From: Microbacterium lushaniae
GTDB taxonomy: Bacteria > Actinomycetota > Actinomycetes > Actinomycetales > Microbacteriaceae
DNA length: 64,000 nucleotides
Assembly (NCBI RefSeq): GCF_008727775.1
Contig: NZ_CP044232.1
Span: forward strand, 992,001 to 1,056,000
Reading direction: 5' to 3'
A program made the translations under genes and the position numbers. Shown one piece after another: positions 8,034-17,328 of this stretch (within the stretch, counting starts at the first letter, position 1; every line of letters begins with the position of its first letter). A model generated the notes under the pieces. That model was not told the origin of the DNA. It searched no databases and saw only the letters and a list, made by a program, of their open reading frames with translations.

Positions 8034-10271
8034 ATGTCTCACACCCGAGAGCGCCGTCGGGCGACGTCCAGGCTCGCGGCATTCGTGCTCGCAGGCGTCC
8101 TTGCGGGCTCCCTGATGGGTGTGGCGGCGCCACCGGCGCCTGCGGAAGCGGCCGAGGGATCGATCTTCGACGGCGGAATGATCATCAGCGACGCCGAGTT
8201 CTTCGACGGCGCGGCGATGTCTGCCGCACAGGTCCAGGCGTTCCTCAACGACAAGGGTGGGTCGTGCGTGCCGGCAGCGGGGGGACCCGCGTGCATCAAG
8301 GATTACCGGGCCGACCTGCCCGCGATGGCCGCCGACCGGTACTGCAAGGCCGTGCCTGCCAAAGCCCGGGCCACCGCAGCGGAGATCATCGCCGCGGCAG
8401 GGCAGGCGTGCGGGGTCAGCCCGCGGGTGCTCCTGGTCATGCTGCAGAAGGAGCAGAGCCTGGTGACCCGCACCAAGCCGACCACCACCCACTACGACAA
8501 GGCGCTCGGCCAGAGCTGCCCCGACACTGCTCCGTGCGACCCTCGCGCGGCCGGGTTCGTCAACCAGATGTACCTGGGTGCCCGGCAGCAGCAGATCTAC
8601 GTGCAGAACCCGAGCTGGTACAACTACCGCCCCGGCCGCGTCAATACCATCCAGTGGCACCCCGACAAGGCCGCGTGCGGCACGTCCCAGGTGTACATCC
8701 ACAACCAGGCGACGGCGAACCTCTACATCTACACGCCTTACCGACCGAACATCGCGGCGCTCGCCGCCGGCTGGGGGACCGGTGACGACTGCTCGTCGTA
8801 CGGCAACCGGAACTTCTACAACTACTACGCGCAGTGGTTCCGCGGTGCCACCGGGGCGCCCGCCGCGCAGATCCCGCCGTGCACCGTCCCACCCGGGACG
8901 GAGGTCGCCCCGCGCGGCGATCGACTCGTCGTGACGGCGGACTCCCTCAATGCCCGCGGTGCGCCGACGACCGCGTGCGGCACCGGAGCGGTGAGCCTGG
9001 CGAAGGGCACCGTCGTGCAGGCCTCCGGCACTTACGGGGCGTGGACGAGGGCCAGCATCAACGGCGCGCAGATGTGGGTGACGACGAAGTATCTCGCCAC
9101 CTTCACCGTGGTGCCCGGCACGCCGACGATCAGTGGGAACGCCGCATCCGGCCAGATCCTGACGGCCGCGACCGGCACGTGGACTCCCAAGCCGACGTCG
9201 TTCTCCTACCAATGGAACCGCGACGGCCGGGCCATCGCGGGAGCCACCGCATCGACGTACCGCGTCACGAACGACGATGCCACCACGCGCATCTCCGTCA
9301 CGGTCTCCGCGCACTTCGGCGCAGAGAAGTCCCAGAGCACCTCGGCGAGCGTGTCGGCTCGGGGATTCGCGTCCGACCGGTTGGACGGCCAAGACCGTTA
9401 CGAGACCGCTGTCGCGGTATCCCGGACCTCGTTCCCGAAGGGCGTCGGCACGGTGTACCTGGTCGTCGGGACGGACTTCGCGGACGCGCTCGCGGCAGCC
9501 CCGCTCGCCGCTGCGGAGGACGCCGCCCTGCTCCTCACCCGCTCGGGTGCCCTGCCCGCCTCGACTGCGGCGGAGCTGAAACGGCTCGCGCCGCAGAATG
9601 TCGTGCTCGTCGGCGGCACGGGGGTCCTTGACGCGGGGATGCCGGACCGGTTACGCACGCTTCTTGGTTCCACGCTGACCGTTGACCGGATCGGGGGCGC
9701 CGACCGATACGAGACCGCCCGCATGATCGCGGCGCAATTTCGATCAGCGCTCACTGTCTACGTCGCGACGGGTAGAGACTTCGCGGACGCACTCGGTGCG
9801 GCCGCGATCGCCGGCCACCGCGGCGCTCCGGTCATCCTCGTCAAGGGCGAGACCGGCCGGGTCGACGACCAGACGCTGCGGACCCTCACCGCTCTGGGGG
9901 CGAAGGATGTCGTCATCGCCGGCGCGGAAGGCGCTGTTTCGAAGGGCATCGCCGACCAGTTGAGCTCTCGGGGGCTCGCAGTCCAGCGGTACGGCGGCAT
10001 CGACCGCTTTGCCACGAACGCGGCACTCAACAGCGCGTCCTTCGGCGAAGGCACCCGGTCGATGGTTCTGGCGACAGGGCGAGACTTTCCCGATGCCCTG
10101 ACCGGGGCAGTGCTGGCCGCGGAGCGCGGCGTTCCCATCTTCGTCAACAGGGGCGGGTGCGTGACGGGCGAGACTGCCGACTTCATGCTGCGCAATGGCG
10201 GATCGGCCTTCACCCTCGTGGGCGGTGTGGGCGTCATGAACGCCTCAGTGGGCAAGTTCCAGCGATGCTGA
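8034..10271 (+). CDS. Secreted wall-binding protein: lysozyme-like head, SH3-like, Ig-like and three CW_binding_2 repeats
   Basis: 745 residues from the ATG at 8034; the 28 codons upstream lack a signal sequence and are rejected. A signal peptide spans 1-40 (cleavage near AEAAEG). A Cys-, Tyr- and Trp-rich head domain (about 45-270) contains GVSPRVLLVMLQKEQSLV (127-144), whose Glu140 resembles the catalytic glutamate region of lytic transglycosylases. An SH3-like segment (about 295-355), an Ig-like domain (about 362-440) and three cell wall binding repeat 2 units (about 447-745, with GQDRYETA, GADRYETA and GIDRFATN) follow. It is likely a surface wall hydrolase or adhesin-like protein; enzymatic activity is inferred only. 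Confidence 0.8.
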   Translation: MSHTRERRRATSRLAAFVLAGVLAGSLMGVAAPPAPAEAAEGSIFDGGMIISDAEFFDGAAMSAAQVQAFLNDKGGSCVPAAGGPACIKDYRADLPAMAADRYCKAVPAKARATAAEIIAAAGQACGVSPRVLLVMLQKEQSLVTRTKPTTTHYDKALGQSCPDTAPCDPRAAGFVNQMYLGARQQQIYVQNPSWYNYRPGRVNTIQWHPDKAACGTSQVYIHNQATANLYIYTPYRPNIAALAAGWGTGDDCSSYGNRNFYNYYAQWFRGATGAPAAQIPPCTVPPGTEVAPRGDRLVVTADSLNARGAPTTACGTGAVSLAKGTVVQASGTYGAWTRASINGAQMWVTTKYLATFTVVPGTPTISGNAASGQILTAATGTWTPKPTSFSYQWNRDGRAIAGATASTYRVTNDDATTRISVTVSAHFGAEKSQSTSASVSARGFASDRLDGQDRYETAVAVSRTSFPKGVGTVYLVVGTDFADALAAAPLAAAEDAALLLTRSGALPASTAAELKRLAPQNVVLVGGTGVLDAGMPDRLRTLLGSTLTVDRIGGADRYETARMIAAQFRSALTVYVATGRDFADALGAAAIAGHRGAPVILVKGETGRVDDQTLRTLTALGAKDVVIAGAEGAVSKGIADQLSSRGLAVQRYGGIDRFATNAALNSASFGEGTRSMVLATGRDFPDALTGAVLAAERGVPIFVNRGGCVTGETADFMLRNGGSAFTLVGGVGVMNASVGKFQRC

Positions 10272-10316
10272 GGTGACCGAGGTCGCCGTCCACCGGGGGC
10301 ACAGGAAGTGGTCGAC

Positions 10317-10322
10317 TAGACT
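10317..10322 (+). promoter_or_regulatory. -10 box for the first wzm/wzt operon
   Basis: TAGACT lies about 48 nt before the GTG at 10371, giving a leader of roughly 40 nt. It is the only clear promoter-like hexamer between the CW_binding_2 gene and wzm. Confidence 0.4.
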
Positions 10323-10370
10323 GGCCCGGTTCGCTGGTACCCGGCGAATCCGCCCCGAGAACGATCGACC

Positions 10371-11297
10371 GTGAGCAACACACCCGACCCCTTCGCCGCC
10401 GTGCCGCGCGCCGAGTTCGACGTCCCCGGGCGCAGCCGCGGTCTCCTGGATGTCTTCCGCTGGCACTACCTGTTGCGGCTCCTGATCCGGACCGGCGTGA
10501 CGACCCGGTATCGCAACTCGGTGCTGGGCTGGACATGGTCGTACGTGCGCCCGGCGGCGCAGTTCCTGGTGTTCTGGGCCGTCATGGGGCTGTTCCTGGA
10601 CCTCAACCGCGGGATCCCCAACTACGCGGTCTACCTCTTCAGCGGCATCGTCGTCATCAACCTCTTCAGCGAGGCATTCAAGAACGCGACCACTTCGATC
10701 GTCGGCAACGCTCCGCTCGTGCGCAAGGTCTTCCTGCCCCGCCAGCTCTTCGCCGTGTCGGCCGTCGTCGTGGCTTTCGTTCACTTCCTCCCCCAGGTGG
10801 CCCTGCTCCTGGTCGTGTGCCTTTTCATGGGCTGGATCGTCCAGGTGTCGATCCTGCAGGTCCTCGCGATCTTCGCCGCCGTCATCCTGATCCTGCTGTT
10901 CGCGCTGGGTCTCGGCCTGTTCTTCGGCGCCGTGAACGTGCGGTTCCGCGATGCCGAGAACATCGTGGAGCTCCTGCTCCTGCTGGCGACGTGGGCCTCA
11001 CCGGTCCTGTATCACTGGACGATGGTGGCGCAGGCAGCCCGCACGGTGGGATTGGACTGGCTCACCGAGCTGTACCTGCTGAACCCCATCACGCAGGCGG
11101 TCGAGCTCTTCCACTACGCCTTCTGGTACCCCGTCACTGACACCTCCCGGTCGACCTCGCCGGTTGTCGCAGACATGCCACTGGCGCCCGATCTGGGCAT
11201 CAACACGCTGTGGGCTTTCCTCATCGGTCTTGTCGTGTTCTTCGTCGGCCAGCTGGTCTTCCGCCGCCTCGAGGGAAGGTTCGCGCAGGATCTATGA
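10371..11297 (+). CDS. wzm: Polysaccharide ABC transporter permease (ABC-2 type)
   Basis: 308 residues with about six membrane segments in the second and later thirds. It belongs to the ABC-2/Wzm family exporting lipid-linked polysaccharide: the TRYRNSVLGWTWSYVRPAAQF stretch at the cytoplasmic entrance (about 44-64) is the hallmark, and a late YLLNPITQAVELF motif is also present. The GTG start follows a candidate promoter by 48 nt. It overlaps the ATPase gene by ATGA. An unrelated-sequence second permease is at 51156. Confidence 0.93.
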   Translation: MSNTPDPFAAVPRAEFDVPGRSRGLLDVFRWHYLLRLLIRTGVTTRYRNSVLGWTWSYVRPAAQFLVFWAVMGLFLDLNRGIPNYAVYLFSGIVVINLFSEAFKNATTSIVGNAPLVRKVFLPRQLFAVSAVVVAFVHFLPQVALLLVVCLFMGWIVQVSILQVLAIFAAVILILLFALGLGLFFGAVNVRFRDAENIVELLLLLATWASPVLYHWTMVAQAARTVGLDWLTELYLLNPITQAVELFHYAFWYPVTDTSRSTSPVVADMPLAPDLGINTLWAFLIGLVVFFVGQLVFRRLEGRFAQDL

Positions 11298-12031
11298 GCA
11301 CTACGACCTCTCTCAAGCCCAGCATCGTCGTGCAGCGGGCTCACAAGACCTTCCTTCTGCATCACGCCCACTCGCTCAAGGACACCGTGGTCGCGACGTT
11401 GCGCGGCCGCAAGACCACGAGTGTGTTCCACGCGCTCAACGGCGTCGATCTCGTCATCAACGAGGGTGAGTCGGTGGCGATCCTGGGGCTGAACGGCTCC
11501 GGCAAGTCGACTCTGCTCAAGCTGATCTCCGGCGTCATGCAGCCCGACGGCGGGGAGGTTCTCACGCGGGGCCGAGTCGCGGGCCTGATCGAGGTGGGAG
11601 CGGGGTTCCACCCCGAGCTCTCCGGTCGGGAGAACGTCTTCCTGAACGCCGCGATCCTCGGAATGAGCCGCAAGGAGATCGCCGCACGCTACGACGAGAT
11701 CGTCGCCTTCAGCGAGATCGAGCCGTTCATCGACCAGGAGGTCAAGCACTACTCCTCCGGCATGTTCATGCGTCTGGCGTTCTCCGTCGCGATCCACGTC
11801 GAGCTCGATGTGCTGCTCGTGGATGAGATCCTGTCGGTCGGCGACGCGCCGTTCCGCGAGAAGTGCCGGTTGAAGTTCCAAGAGCTCATCGCGCAGCAGA
11901 AGACGCTCGTCGTCGTCAGCCACGACATGGAGATGGTGCGCGAGCTGTGCAGCCGCGGCATCGTCATGAACAAGGGGGAGGTCGTCTACGACGGCCCCGT
12001 GGAGGGTGCCATCTCCCTGGTCGAGTCGTGA
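11294..12031 (+). CDS. wzt: Polysaccharide ABC transporter ATP-binding protein
   Basis: 245 residues; start at the ATG inside the ATGA overlap. Walker A is GLNGSGKST (65-73), the signature segment is YSSGMFMRLAFSVA and Walker B is VLLVDEIL. It lacks the C-terminal carbohydrate-binding domain of long Wzt proteins. It is therefore the short (TagH/RfbE-like) type, in which chain-end recognition is not expected. It partners the permease just upstream. Confidence 0.93.
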   Translation: MSTTTSLKPSIVVQRAHKTFLLHHAHSLKDTVVATLRGRKTTSVFHALNGVDLVINEGESVAILGLNGSGKSTLLKLISGVMQPDGGEVLTRGRVAGLIEVGAGFHPELSGRENVFLNAAILGMSRKEIAARYDEIVAFSEIEPFIDQEVKHYSSGMFMRLAFSVAIHVELDVLLVDEILSVGDAPFREKCRLKFQELIAQQKTLVVVSHDMEMVRELCSRGIVMNKGEVVYDGPVEGAISLVES

Positions 12032-13956
12032 TGGACGACTGGATCGCGGCTGTCCCGGTTTTCCTGGTCGCCGCGGCGGTCGTCTTCGTCCCCGGCGCCG
12101 CGGTGCTGCTGCTGCTGGGGCTGCGCGGACTGCGCCTGTGGGGACTTGCTCCGGTCGTCGGAACGGTCATCGTCGGAGGGCTCGCGGTCGCAGTCGAGCT
12201 TCTCGGTCTCCCGTGGACGCCGCTGGTGTTCCTCGCCGGATGCGTGGTGCTGGTCGCCGCGGCGGCGGTGGCCGGGCGGACGCTGAACCTCAGGCCGTCA
12301 CCCGCGCGGCTCGTCGCTCGGCCACGAACCGCGCTCGTCGTCGCCGGCATCGCGGCGGGCGGGACGCTCGTCGTCAGACTCCTCCTGTACATCCAGTCTC
12401 CCGACGGGATCTCACAGACCAACGATGCGGTCTTCCACCTCAACGCGATCCGCTTCATCCTGGAGACGCAGTCCGCGTCATCCCTGCACGTCAGCGGGGT
12501 GATCGGGGGCCGGGGGTTCTATCCGGGGGGATGGCACGGCATCACCTCGCTGGTCGTGATGATGACGGGGGCGAGCATCCCTGTGGCCGCCAACGCCGTG
12601 GCGATGGTCATCGCCGGGCTCATCTGGCCCGCCGGCATCGCCCTGCTCGCGCGTGCCGCCACCGGTGACGATGCCGTCGCTGCGGCTGCCGGCCTGCTCG
12701 CCGGCGCTCTGCACGCGTTCCCGATGCTCATGTTCCAGTGGGGGGTGCTGTACCCGAACGCGCTGTCGACCGCTCTGCTGCCCGCCGCGGTGTCGGCCGT
12801 CATCACAGTGCCGGCATGGGTGCGGGGGAGGGGAGGATGGCCGCGCGGCTGGCGGGCCGGGGTTGCTGCGGCGCTGCTGGTCCTCCTGTGCATCGGGGCG
12901 ATCGGCGTCGCACAACCTGCCGGGTTGCTGGCGTTCGGGCTCCTGTCCCTGACCTGGGCGACCTTCACCACGCTGGGCAGGCGGCGCGGCATCCTGTCTC
13001 TGCTCGCCGTCGCGGCGATGTGGATCGCTCTCGCTGCGGTGTGGTACCTCCTCTCCACGTCCACGAGCGGAGCCCACTGGGGCCCCTTCCGCGGAAACGC
13101 CGAGGTTCTGGCCGACCTCGCGTTGAACACCCACCTGCGGCTGCCCCCAGCCGTACTCGTGAGCGCGCTGATGGTGGTGGGTCTCGTCACCGCATGCCGG
13201 AAGCCGCGCCTGCGCTGGCTCGTCGCCGCGTGGCTGGCCGTCGCCGCGCTGTACGTCGCCGTCGCGTCGATCGATCACGTCGGCGTGCGGTCCCTGCTGC
13301 TCGGCGCCTGGTACGCGGACCCGTACCGCATCGTCGCGCTCGTACCCCTCGTGGTGATCCCCCTGGCCGCGATAGGGGCGGCGACGGTCGCAGGGTGGAC
13401 GACCCACTTCCTCTCCGACCGGCGACGGGCCGAATGGCTGACCTATGGAGTGCTCGCGGCGTTGCTGGTGGTCGGCATCGCCGTCCGGCCGGTGCAGCAG
13501 ATGCCTGAGGTCGTGGAGAGCACCTTCGACATCGAGTCGCGCTACGCCGAGGACGAGACCTCCTATCTCGACCCCTCTGAGCGCGAGCTCCTCGAGGAGC
13601 TGCCCCGGTATGTGGCGGAGGATGCGCGGGTTCTGGTGAACCCGTCCACCGGCGGCGCGTTCGGTTACATGCTCAGCGGTCTCGACGTGTATCCCCGCAC
13701 GTGGTCCCCACCGCGGCACGAGGCATGGAACATCCTCGCCGCGAGCCTGCGGGATGCCGCGGACGACGCGGCGGTGTGCGATGCCCTCGCACAATACGGC
13801 GACCCCGACTACGTCCTCGATTTCGGCCCTGGCGAGCAGGCACCGGGACGCTACCTCATGCCCGGCATGACCGGGTTCGACACCCGGGACGGCTTCGAAC
13901 TGGTTGCGGGGAGCGAGCGCGCGTCGCTGTGGAGGATCACGGCATGCGCCCGCTGA
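12031..13956 (+). CDS. DUF6541-type polytopic membrane protein (possible GT-C enzyme)
   Basis: 641 residues. The start codon shares one base with the wzt stop (TGATG). Many membrane segments cover about 1-495, followed by a soluble C-terminal domain of about 145 residues. Following the third or fourth segment is ISQTNDAVFHLNAIRFIL, then FYPGGWHG; both recur in the protein at 41561, so the two are paralogs. The acidic residue in an outer loop and the overall layout resemble GT-C glycosyltransferases that use polyprenyl-phosphate sugars. That is inference; the family has no assigned function that I know of. Confidence 0.75.
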   Translation: MDDWIAAVPVFLVAAAVVFVPGAAVLLLLGLRGLRLWGLAPVVGTVIVGGLAVAVELLGLPWTPLVFLAGCVVLVAAAAVAGRTLNLRPSPARLVARPRTALVVAGIAAGGTLVVRLLLYIQSPDGISQTNDAVFHLNAIRFILETQSASSLHVSGVIGGRGFYPGGWHGITSLVVMMTGASIPVAANAVAMVIAGLIWPAGIALLARAATGDDAVAAAAGLLAGALHAFPMLMFQWGVLYPNALSTALLPAAVSAVITVPAWVRGRGGWPRGWRAGVAAALLVLLCIGAIGVAQPAGLLAFGLLSLTWATFTTLGRRRGILSLLAVAAMWIALAAVWYLLSTSTSGAHWGPFRGNAEVLADLALNTHLRLPPAVLVSALMVVGLVTACRKPRLRWLVAAWLAVAALYVAVASIDHVGVRSLLLGAWYADPYRIVALVPLVVIPLAAIGAATVAGWTTHFLSDRRRAEWLTYGVLAALLVVGIAVRPVQQMPEVVESTFDIESRYAEDETSYLDPSERELLEELPRYVAEDARVLVNPSTGGAFGYMLSGLDVYPRTWSPPRHEAWNILAASLRDAADDAAVCDALAQYGDPDYVLDFGPGEQAPGRYLMPGMTGFDTRDGFELVAGSERASLWRITACAR

Positions 13957-13974
13957 GAGCTTCGCGGCGTTCGA

Positions 13975-13980
13975 TAGAGT
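13975..13980 (+). promoter_or_regulatory. -10 box for internal glycosyltransferase gene
   Basis: TAGAGT, 8 nt before the ATG at 13989, could give a leaderless internal transcript within the operon. Confidence 0.4.
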
Positions 13981-13988
13981 TGATCGAA

Positions 13989-15245
13989 ATGCCTCCCGCC
14001 GCCGACGGAAAGACACCCGCGATGACGCGTGTGATCATCGTCAGCCGGTTGTTCCCGCCGGAGGTCAGCGCGGGAGCCTTCCGACTGGGTGCGCTGGCTG
14101 GATCGCTCGCGCGGCGAGGGTTCGTCGTGAACGTGCTGAGCACGCGCCCCCCGGCGGCCGCACCGGCCGTCGAAGACCCCACCGACGTGCGTGTGCGACG
14201 GTGGCCGGTGCTGCGCGATCGCGGCGGCAACGTGCGCGGATACCTCCAGTATCTGAGCTTCGACCTGCCGCTCGTCGTACGCCTGCTCCTGCGCCGCTTC
14301 GACGTCGTCGTGGCCGAGTCGCCCCCGACGACCGGCTTCGTAGCCACGGTCGTCGCGCTGCTCAAGCGCCGCCCGGTGGTGTATTACGCAGCCGACGTCT
14401 GGACCGACGGCGTCATCTCGATGGGCGCGCCCCGGGCGGTGATCTCCGTCATCCGCGGCCTCGAGCAGCTCGTCCTCCGCCGGGCTCGCGGCATCCTGTC
14501 CGTCAGCGAGGAGGTGTCCGACCGGCTCGTGATGCTCGGCGCCGACCGCTCGCGCGTGGCGACGATCGGCAACGGGATCGACACGTCGGTGTTCACCCCC
14601 GAGGTCGCACCGGCCTCGCCCGAGCAGAGGTACTTCGTCTACACCGGGACGATGTCGGAATGGCAGCAACCCGACGTCTTCATCCGAGCCTTCGCATCGA
14701 TCGTCGACGGTCATCCCGACCTCCGGCTCAAGTTCTTCGGTCAGGGCGCCGTCGAGGCCCGGCTGCGCGACCTCGCTGCGGCGCTCGTCCCCGGACGGGT
14801 CGATTTCGGTGGGGTCATCAGCCCCCGCGAGTCGGCGGCCTGGATCAGGGGCGCGGTCGCTGCGCTCGTAAGCATCGTGCCCGGCATCGGATACGACTTC
14901 GCCCGGCCCACGAAGACCTACGCGGCGGCGGCCACGGGAACGCCAGTGCTCTTCGCCGGACCCGTCGAGGGCGGGGATCTCATCACGAGCGCCGGACTCG
15001 GCACGGCGGTGGGCTTCGCGGTGGAGGACGTCGCCGAAGGCATGCGGCAGCTGCTCGAGGAGCAATCCAGCGGTGAGACGGAACACCGCCGCGCGCAGCG
15101 TGCCGAGTGGGCTCGGGAGAACCTCTCGTTGAGCGCCGTTGCCGATCGTGCATCCGATGTCGTGTCGGAGATCGCGCGCCGGGCGCCGGCCACGGGCGCC
15201 CGGAACACCGACACACACAACAACCCGTCAGAGGAGTCCGAGTGA
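13989..15245 (+). CDS. Glycosyltransferase, WbuB-like GT4
   Basis: 418 residues from the ATG at 13989. The alternative ATG at 14022 (starting MTRVIIVSRLFPPE) is also plausible because a GGAAAGA sequence precedes it; the -10 box at 13975 favours the longer form. The N-terminal VSRLFPPEVSAGAFRLGALA is the WbuB/GT4 donor-side entry loop, followed by ADVWTD in the middle and a second Rossmann half. It is cytoplasmic and probably adds a sugar to a lipid-linked intermediate. It overlaps the aminotransferase start (GTGA). Confidence 0.87.
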   Translation: MPPAADGKTPAMTRVIIVSRLFPPEVSAGAFRLGALAGSLARRGFVVNVLSTRPPAAAPAVEDPTDVRVRRWPVLRDRGGNVRGYLQYLSFDLPLVVRLLLRRFDVVVAESPPTTGFVATVVALLKRRPVVYYAADVWTDGVISMGAPRAVISVIRGLEQLVLRRARGILSVSEEVSDRLVMLGADRSRVATIGNGIDTSVFTPEVAPASPEQRYFVYTGTMSEWQQPDVFIRAFASIVDGHPDLRLKFFGQGAVEARLRDLAAALVPGRVDFGGVISPRESAAWIRGAVAALVSIVPGIGYDFARPTKTYAAAATGTPVLFAGPVEGGDLITSAGLGTAVGFAVEDVAEGMRQLLEEQSSGETEHRRAQRAEWARENLSLSAVADRASDVVSEIARRAPATGARNTDTHNNPSEESE

Positions 15246-16339
15246 GCGAGTTCATCCCGCCGGCCAAACCCATCATCGGCGACGAAGAGCGCCACGCGGT
15301 CGATCGAGTGCTGCGCAGCGGCATGGTCGCACAAGGGCCGGAGGTGGCGGCGTTCGAGCAGGAGTTCGCCGACCATTTCGTCGGTGGACGGACCACCGTC
15401 GCGGTGAACTCCGGTACGTCCGGCCTGCACCTGGGCCTGCTGGCTGCGGGAGTCGGACCCGGCGACGAGGTCATCGTGCCCTCGTTCACCTTCGCAGCGA
15501 CCGGCAATTCTGTCGCGCTCGCCGGTGCGGTGCCTGTTTTCGTCGACATCGAGCCGGACACGTTCACTCTCGATCCCGCCGCTGTCGAGAAGGCGATCAC
15601 CGATAAGACCAAGGGGATCCTGGCGGTCCACCTGTACGGGCATCCCGCGCGCATGCGGGAACTGGGGAAGATCGCCCGTCAGCACGGCATCGCTCTGTAC
15701 GAGGATGCGGCGCAGGCGCACGGTGCGGCGCTGGACGGCAGCCCCGTGGGGACGTTCGGCGACTTCGCGATGTTTTCGCTGTACCCGACGAAGAACATGA
15801 CCAGCGGGGAGGGGGGCATGGTCACCGCGGGGTCGCCGGAGATCGCCCGCATGGTCAGGCTGCTGCGCAACCAGGGCATGGAGCGCCAGTACGAGAACGA
15901 GGTCGTGGGCTTCAATGCCCGCATGACCGACATCCACGCGGCCATCGGCCGTGTGCAGCTGACGAAGGTCGATGCCTGGACGACCACCCGCCAACGGAAC
16001 GCAGCCTTCCTGGATGCACATCTGGAGGGTGTCGTCGTACCGCCCGTCGCCGACGGCGCCGTGCACGTGTACCACCAGTACACGATCCGCGTCGCCGATG
16101 ACCGCGACGGTTTCGTGCAGGCGCTCAAGGACGAGCACAATGTGGGAGCCGGCGTCTACTACCCGATCCCGAACCACTGCCTGCCCTCGCTCGCGCCGTA
16201 CGCCCCGGGCCTCGATCTGCCCGAGACGGAGAGGGCCGCGCGCGAGGTCGCGTCGTTGCCGGTGCATCCCTCGCTGTCCGCCGCGGATCTGGACCGGATC
16301 GTCGCGGCGGTCAACGCCGTCGTCGGGGCGGGCGCCTGA
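15242..16339 (+). CDS. DegT/DnrJ/EryC1/StrS sugar aminotransferase
   Basis: 365 residues, PLP-dependent. It transfers an amino group to a keto-sugar nucleotide. The Schiff-base lysine is K184 in YPTKNMTSGEGG; EDAAQAHGA (154-162) supplies the cofactor-contact aspartate, and SGTSGLHLG (57-65) the phosphate-binding loop. A GAGGAG ribosome site precedes the GTG. The next gene is a Gfo/Idh/MocA oxidoreductase, the usual partner that makes the 3-keto substrate, as in WbpB/WbpE or WlbA/WlbC. The pair suggests a 3-amino-uronic or 3-amino sugar. No N-acetyltransferase is in the window. Confidence 0.92.
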   Translation: MSEFIPPAKPIIGDEERHAVDRVLRSGMVAQGPEVAAFEQEFADHFVGGRTTVAVNSGTSGLHLGLLAAGVGPGDEVIVPSFTFAATGNSVALAGAVPVFVDIEPDTFTLDPAAVEKAITDKTKGILAVHLYGHPARMRELGKIARQHGIALYEDAAQAHGAALDGSPVGTFGDFAMFSLYPTKNMTSGEGGMVTAGSPEIARMVRLLRNQGMERQYENEVVGFNARMTDIHAAIGRVQLTKVDAWTTTRQRNAAFLDAHLEGVVVPPVADGAVHVYHQYTIRVADDRDGFVQALKDEHNVGAGVYYPIPNHCLPSLAPYAPGLDLPETERAAREVASLPVHPSLSAADLDRIVAAVNAVVGAGA

Positions 16340-17325
16340 TGGCCGCCCTGCGCGCCGGCCTGCTCGGTGTCGGCATGATGGGCCGTCACCACGCCCGCGT
16401 GTTGCGCGAGGTGGATGGCGTCGAGCTGGTCGCGATCGCGGACCCGGGTGGTGACCCGCACGGGGTCGCCGGCGGCCTCGGCATTCTGCCCGACATCGAC
16501 GCGCTGATCGGCGCGGGCATCGACATCGCGGTGGTCGCGGTTCCGACCCGCTTCCACGAAGAAGCGGCGCTGAAGCTCGCGGCAGCCGGTGTGCACACGC
16601 TGGTCGAGAAGCCCATCGCGCACTCCCTCGACGCCGGTCAGCGCATGGTCGACGCGTTCGAGACGGCGGGACTGGTCGGTGCCGTCGGTCATATCGAACG
16701 GTTCAACCCGGCATTGCAGGAGCTTCGGCGCCGGCTGGAGGCGGACGACCTCGGCGAGGTCTATCAGATCGCGACGCGGCGCCAGGGCCCCTTCCCGTCC
16801 CGCATCGCCGACGTCGGCGTCGCCAAGGACCTGGCCTCGCACGACATCGACCTGACCGCGTGGGTCGCGCAGAGCGACTACCGGCTGGTGTTCGCGCAGA
16901 CCGCCTTCCAGAGCGGTCGTGAGCACGAGGACATGATCGCGATCACTGGCCGCCTGGAGTGCGGAGCAATCGTCAACCACCTCGTGAACTGGCTGAGCCC
17001 CATGAAGGAGCGCGTCACGGTGGTCACCGGGGAGAAGGGCGCGTTCGTCGCGGACACCGCCACCGGCGACCTGACGTTCTTCGCGAACGGCACGATCCCC
17101 CTGGAGTGGGAGTCGGTGTCCTCGTTCCGGGGGGTCTCGGAAGGCGATGTCACCCGATACGCGTTCGCCAAGCGCGAGCCCCTGCGAGTGGAGCTCGAGG
17201 CGTTCCGCGACGCGGTGCTGGGCAAGGACAACGATGTCGTCGCGATGGCTCAGGGGCAGCGGGCCCTTGCCGTCGCCGAGGCGGCAGTGGATTCCGCGAG
17301 GACCGGCGAGTCCATCGCCCTCTGA
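16339..17325 (+). CDS. Gfo/Idh/MocA family sugar dehydrogenase
   Basis: 328 residues, NAD(P)-dependent. The N-terminal Rossmann motif is GLLGVGMMGRHH; the catalytic EKPIAHS (lysine around residue 93) and VGHIERFNP follow, then the alpha/beta substrate domain. It probably oxidises a hydroxyl of a nucleotide sugar (WbpB/WlbA type) to give the ketone aminated by the preceding enzyme. The ATG overlaps the aminotransferase stop (TGATG). Confidence 0.9.
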   Translation: MAALRAGLLGVGMMGRHHARVLREVDGVELVAIADPGGDPHGVAGGLGILPDIDALIGAGIDIAVVAVPTRFHEEAALKLAAAGVHTLVEKPIAHSLDAGQRMVDAFETAGLVGAVGHIERFNPALQELRRRLEADDLGEVYQIATRRQGPFPSRIADVGVAKDLASHDIDLTAWVAQSDYRLVFAQTAFQSGREHEDMIAITGRLECGAIVNHLVNWLSPMKERVTVVTGEKGAFVADTATGDLTFFANGTIPLEWESVSSFRGVSEGDVTRYAFAKREPLRVELEAFRDAVLGKDNDVVAMAQGQRALAVAEAAVDSARTGESIAL

Positions 17326-17328
17326 CCC

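Noticed and set aside
12478-14016. 512-codon minus-strand open frame over the DUF6541 gene
   Set aside because: The plus-strand protein has membrane segments and motifs shared with the paralog at 41561. The antisense translation has none.
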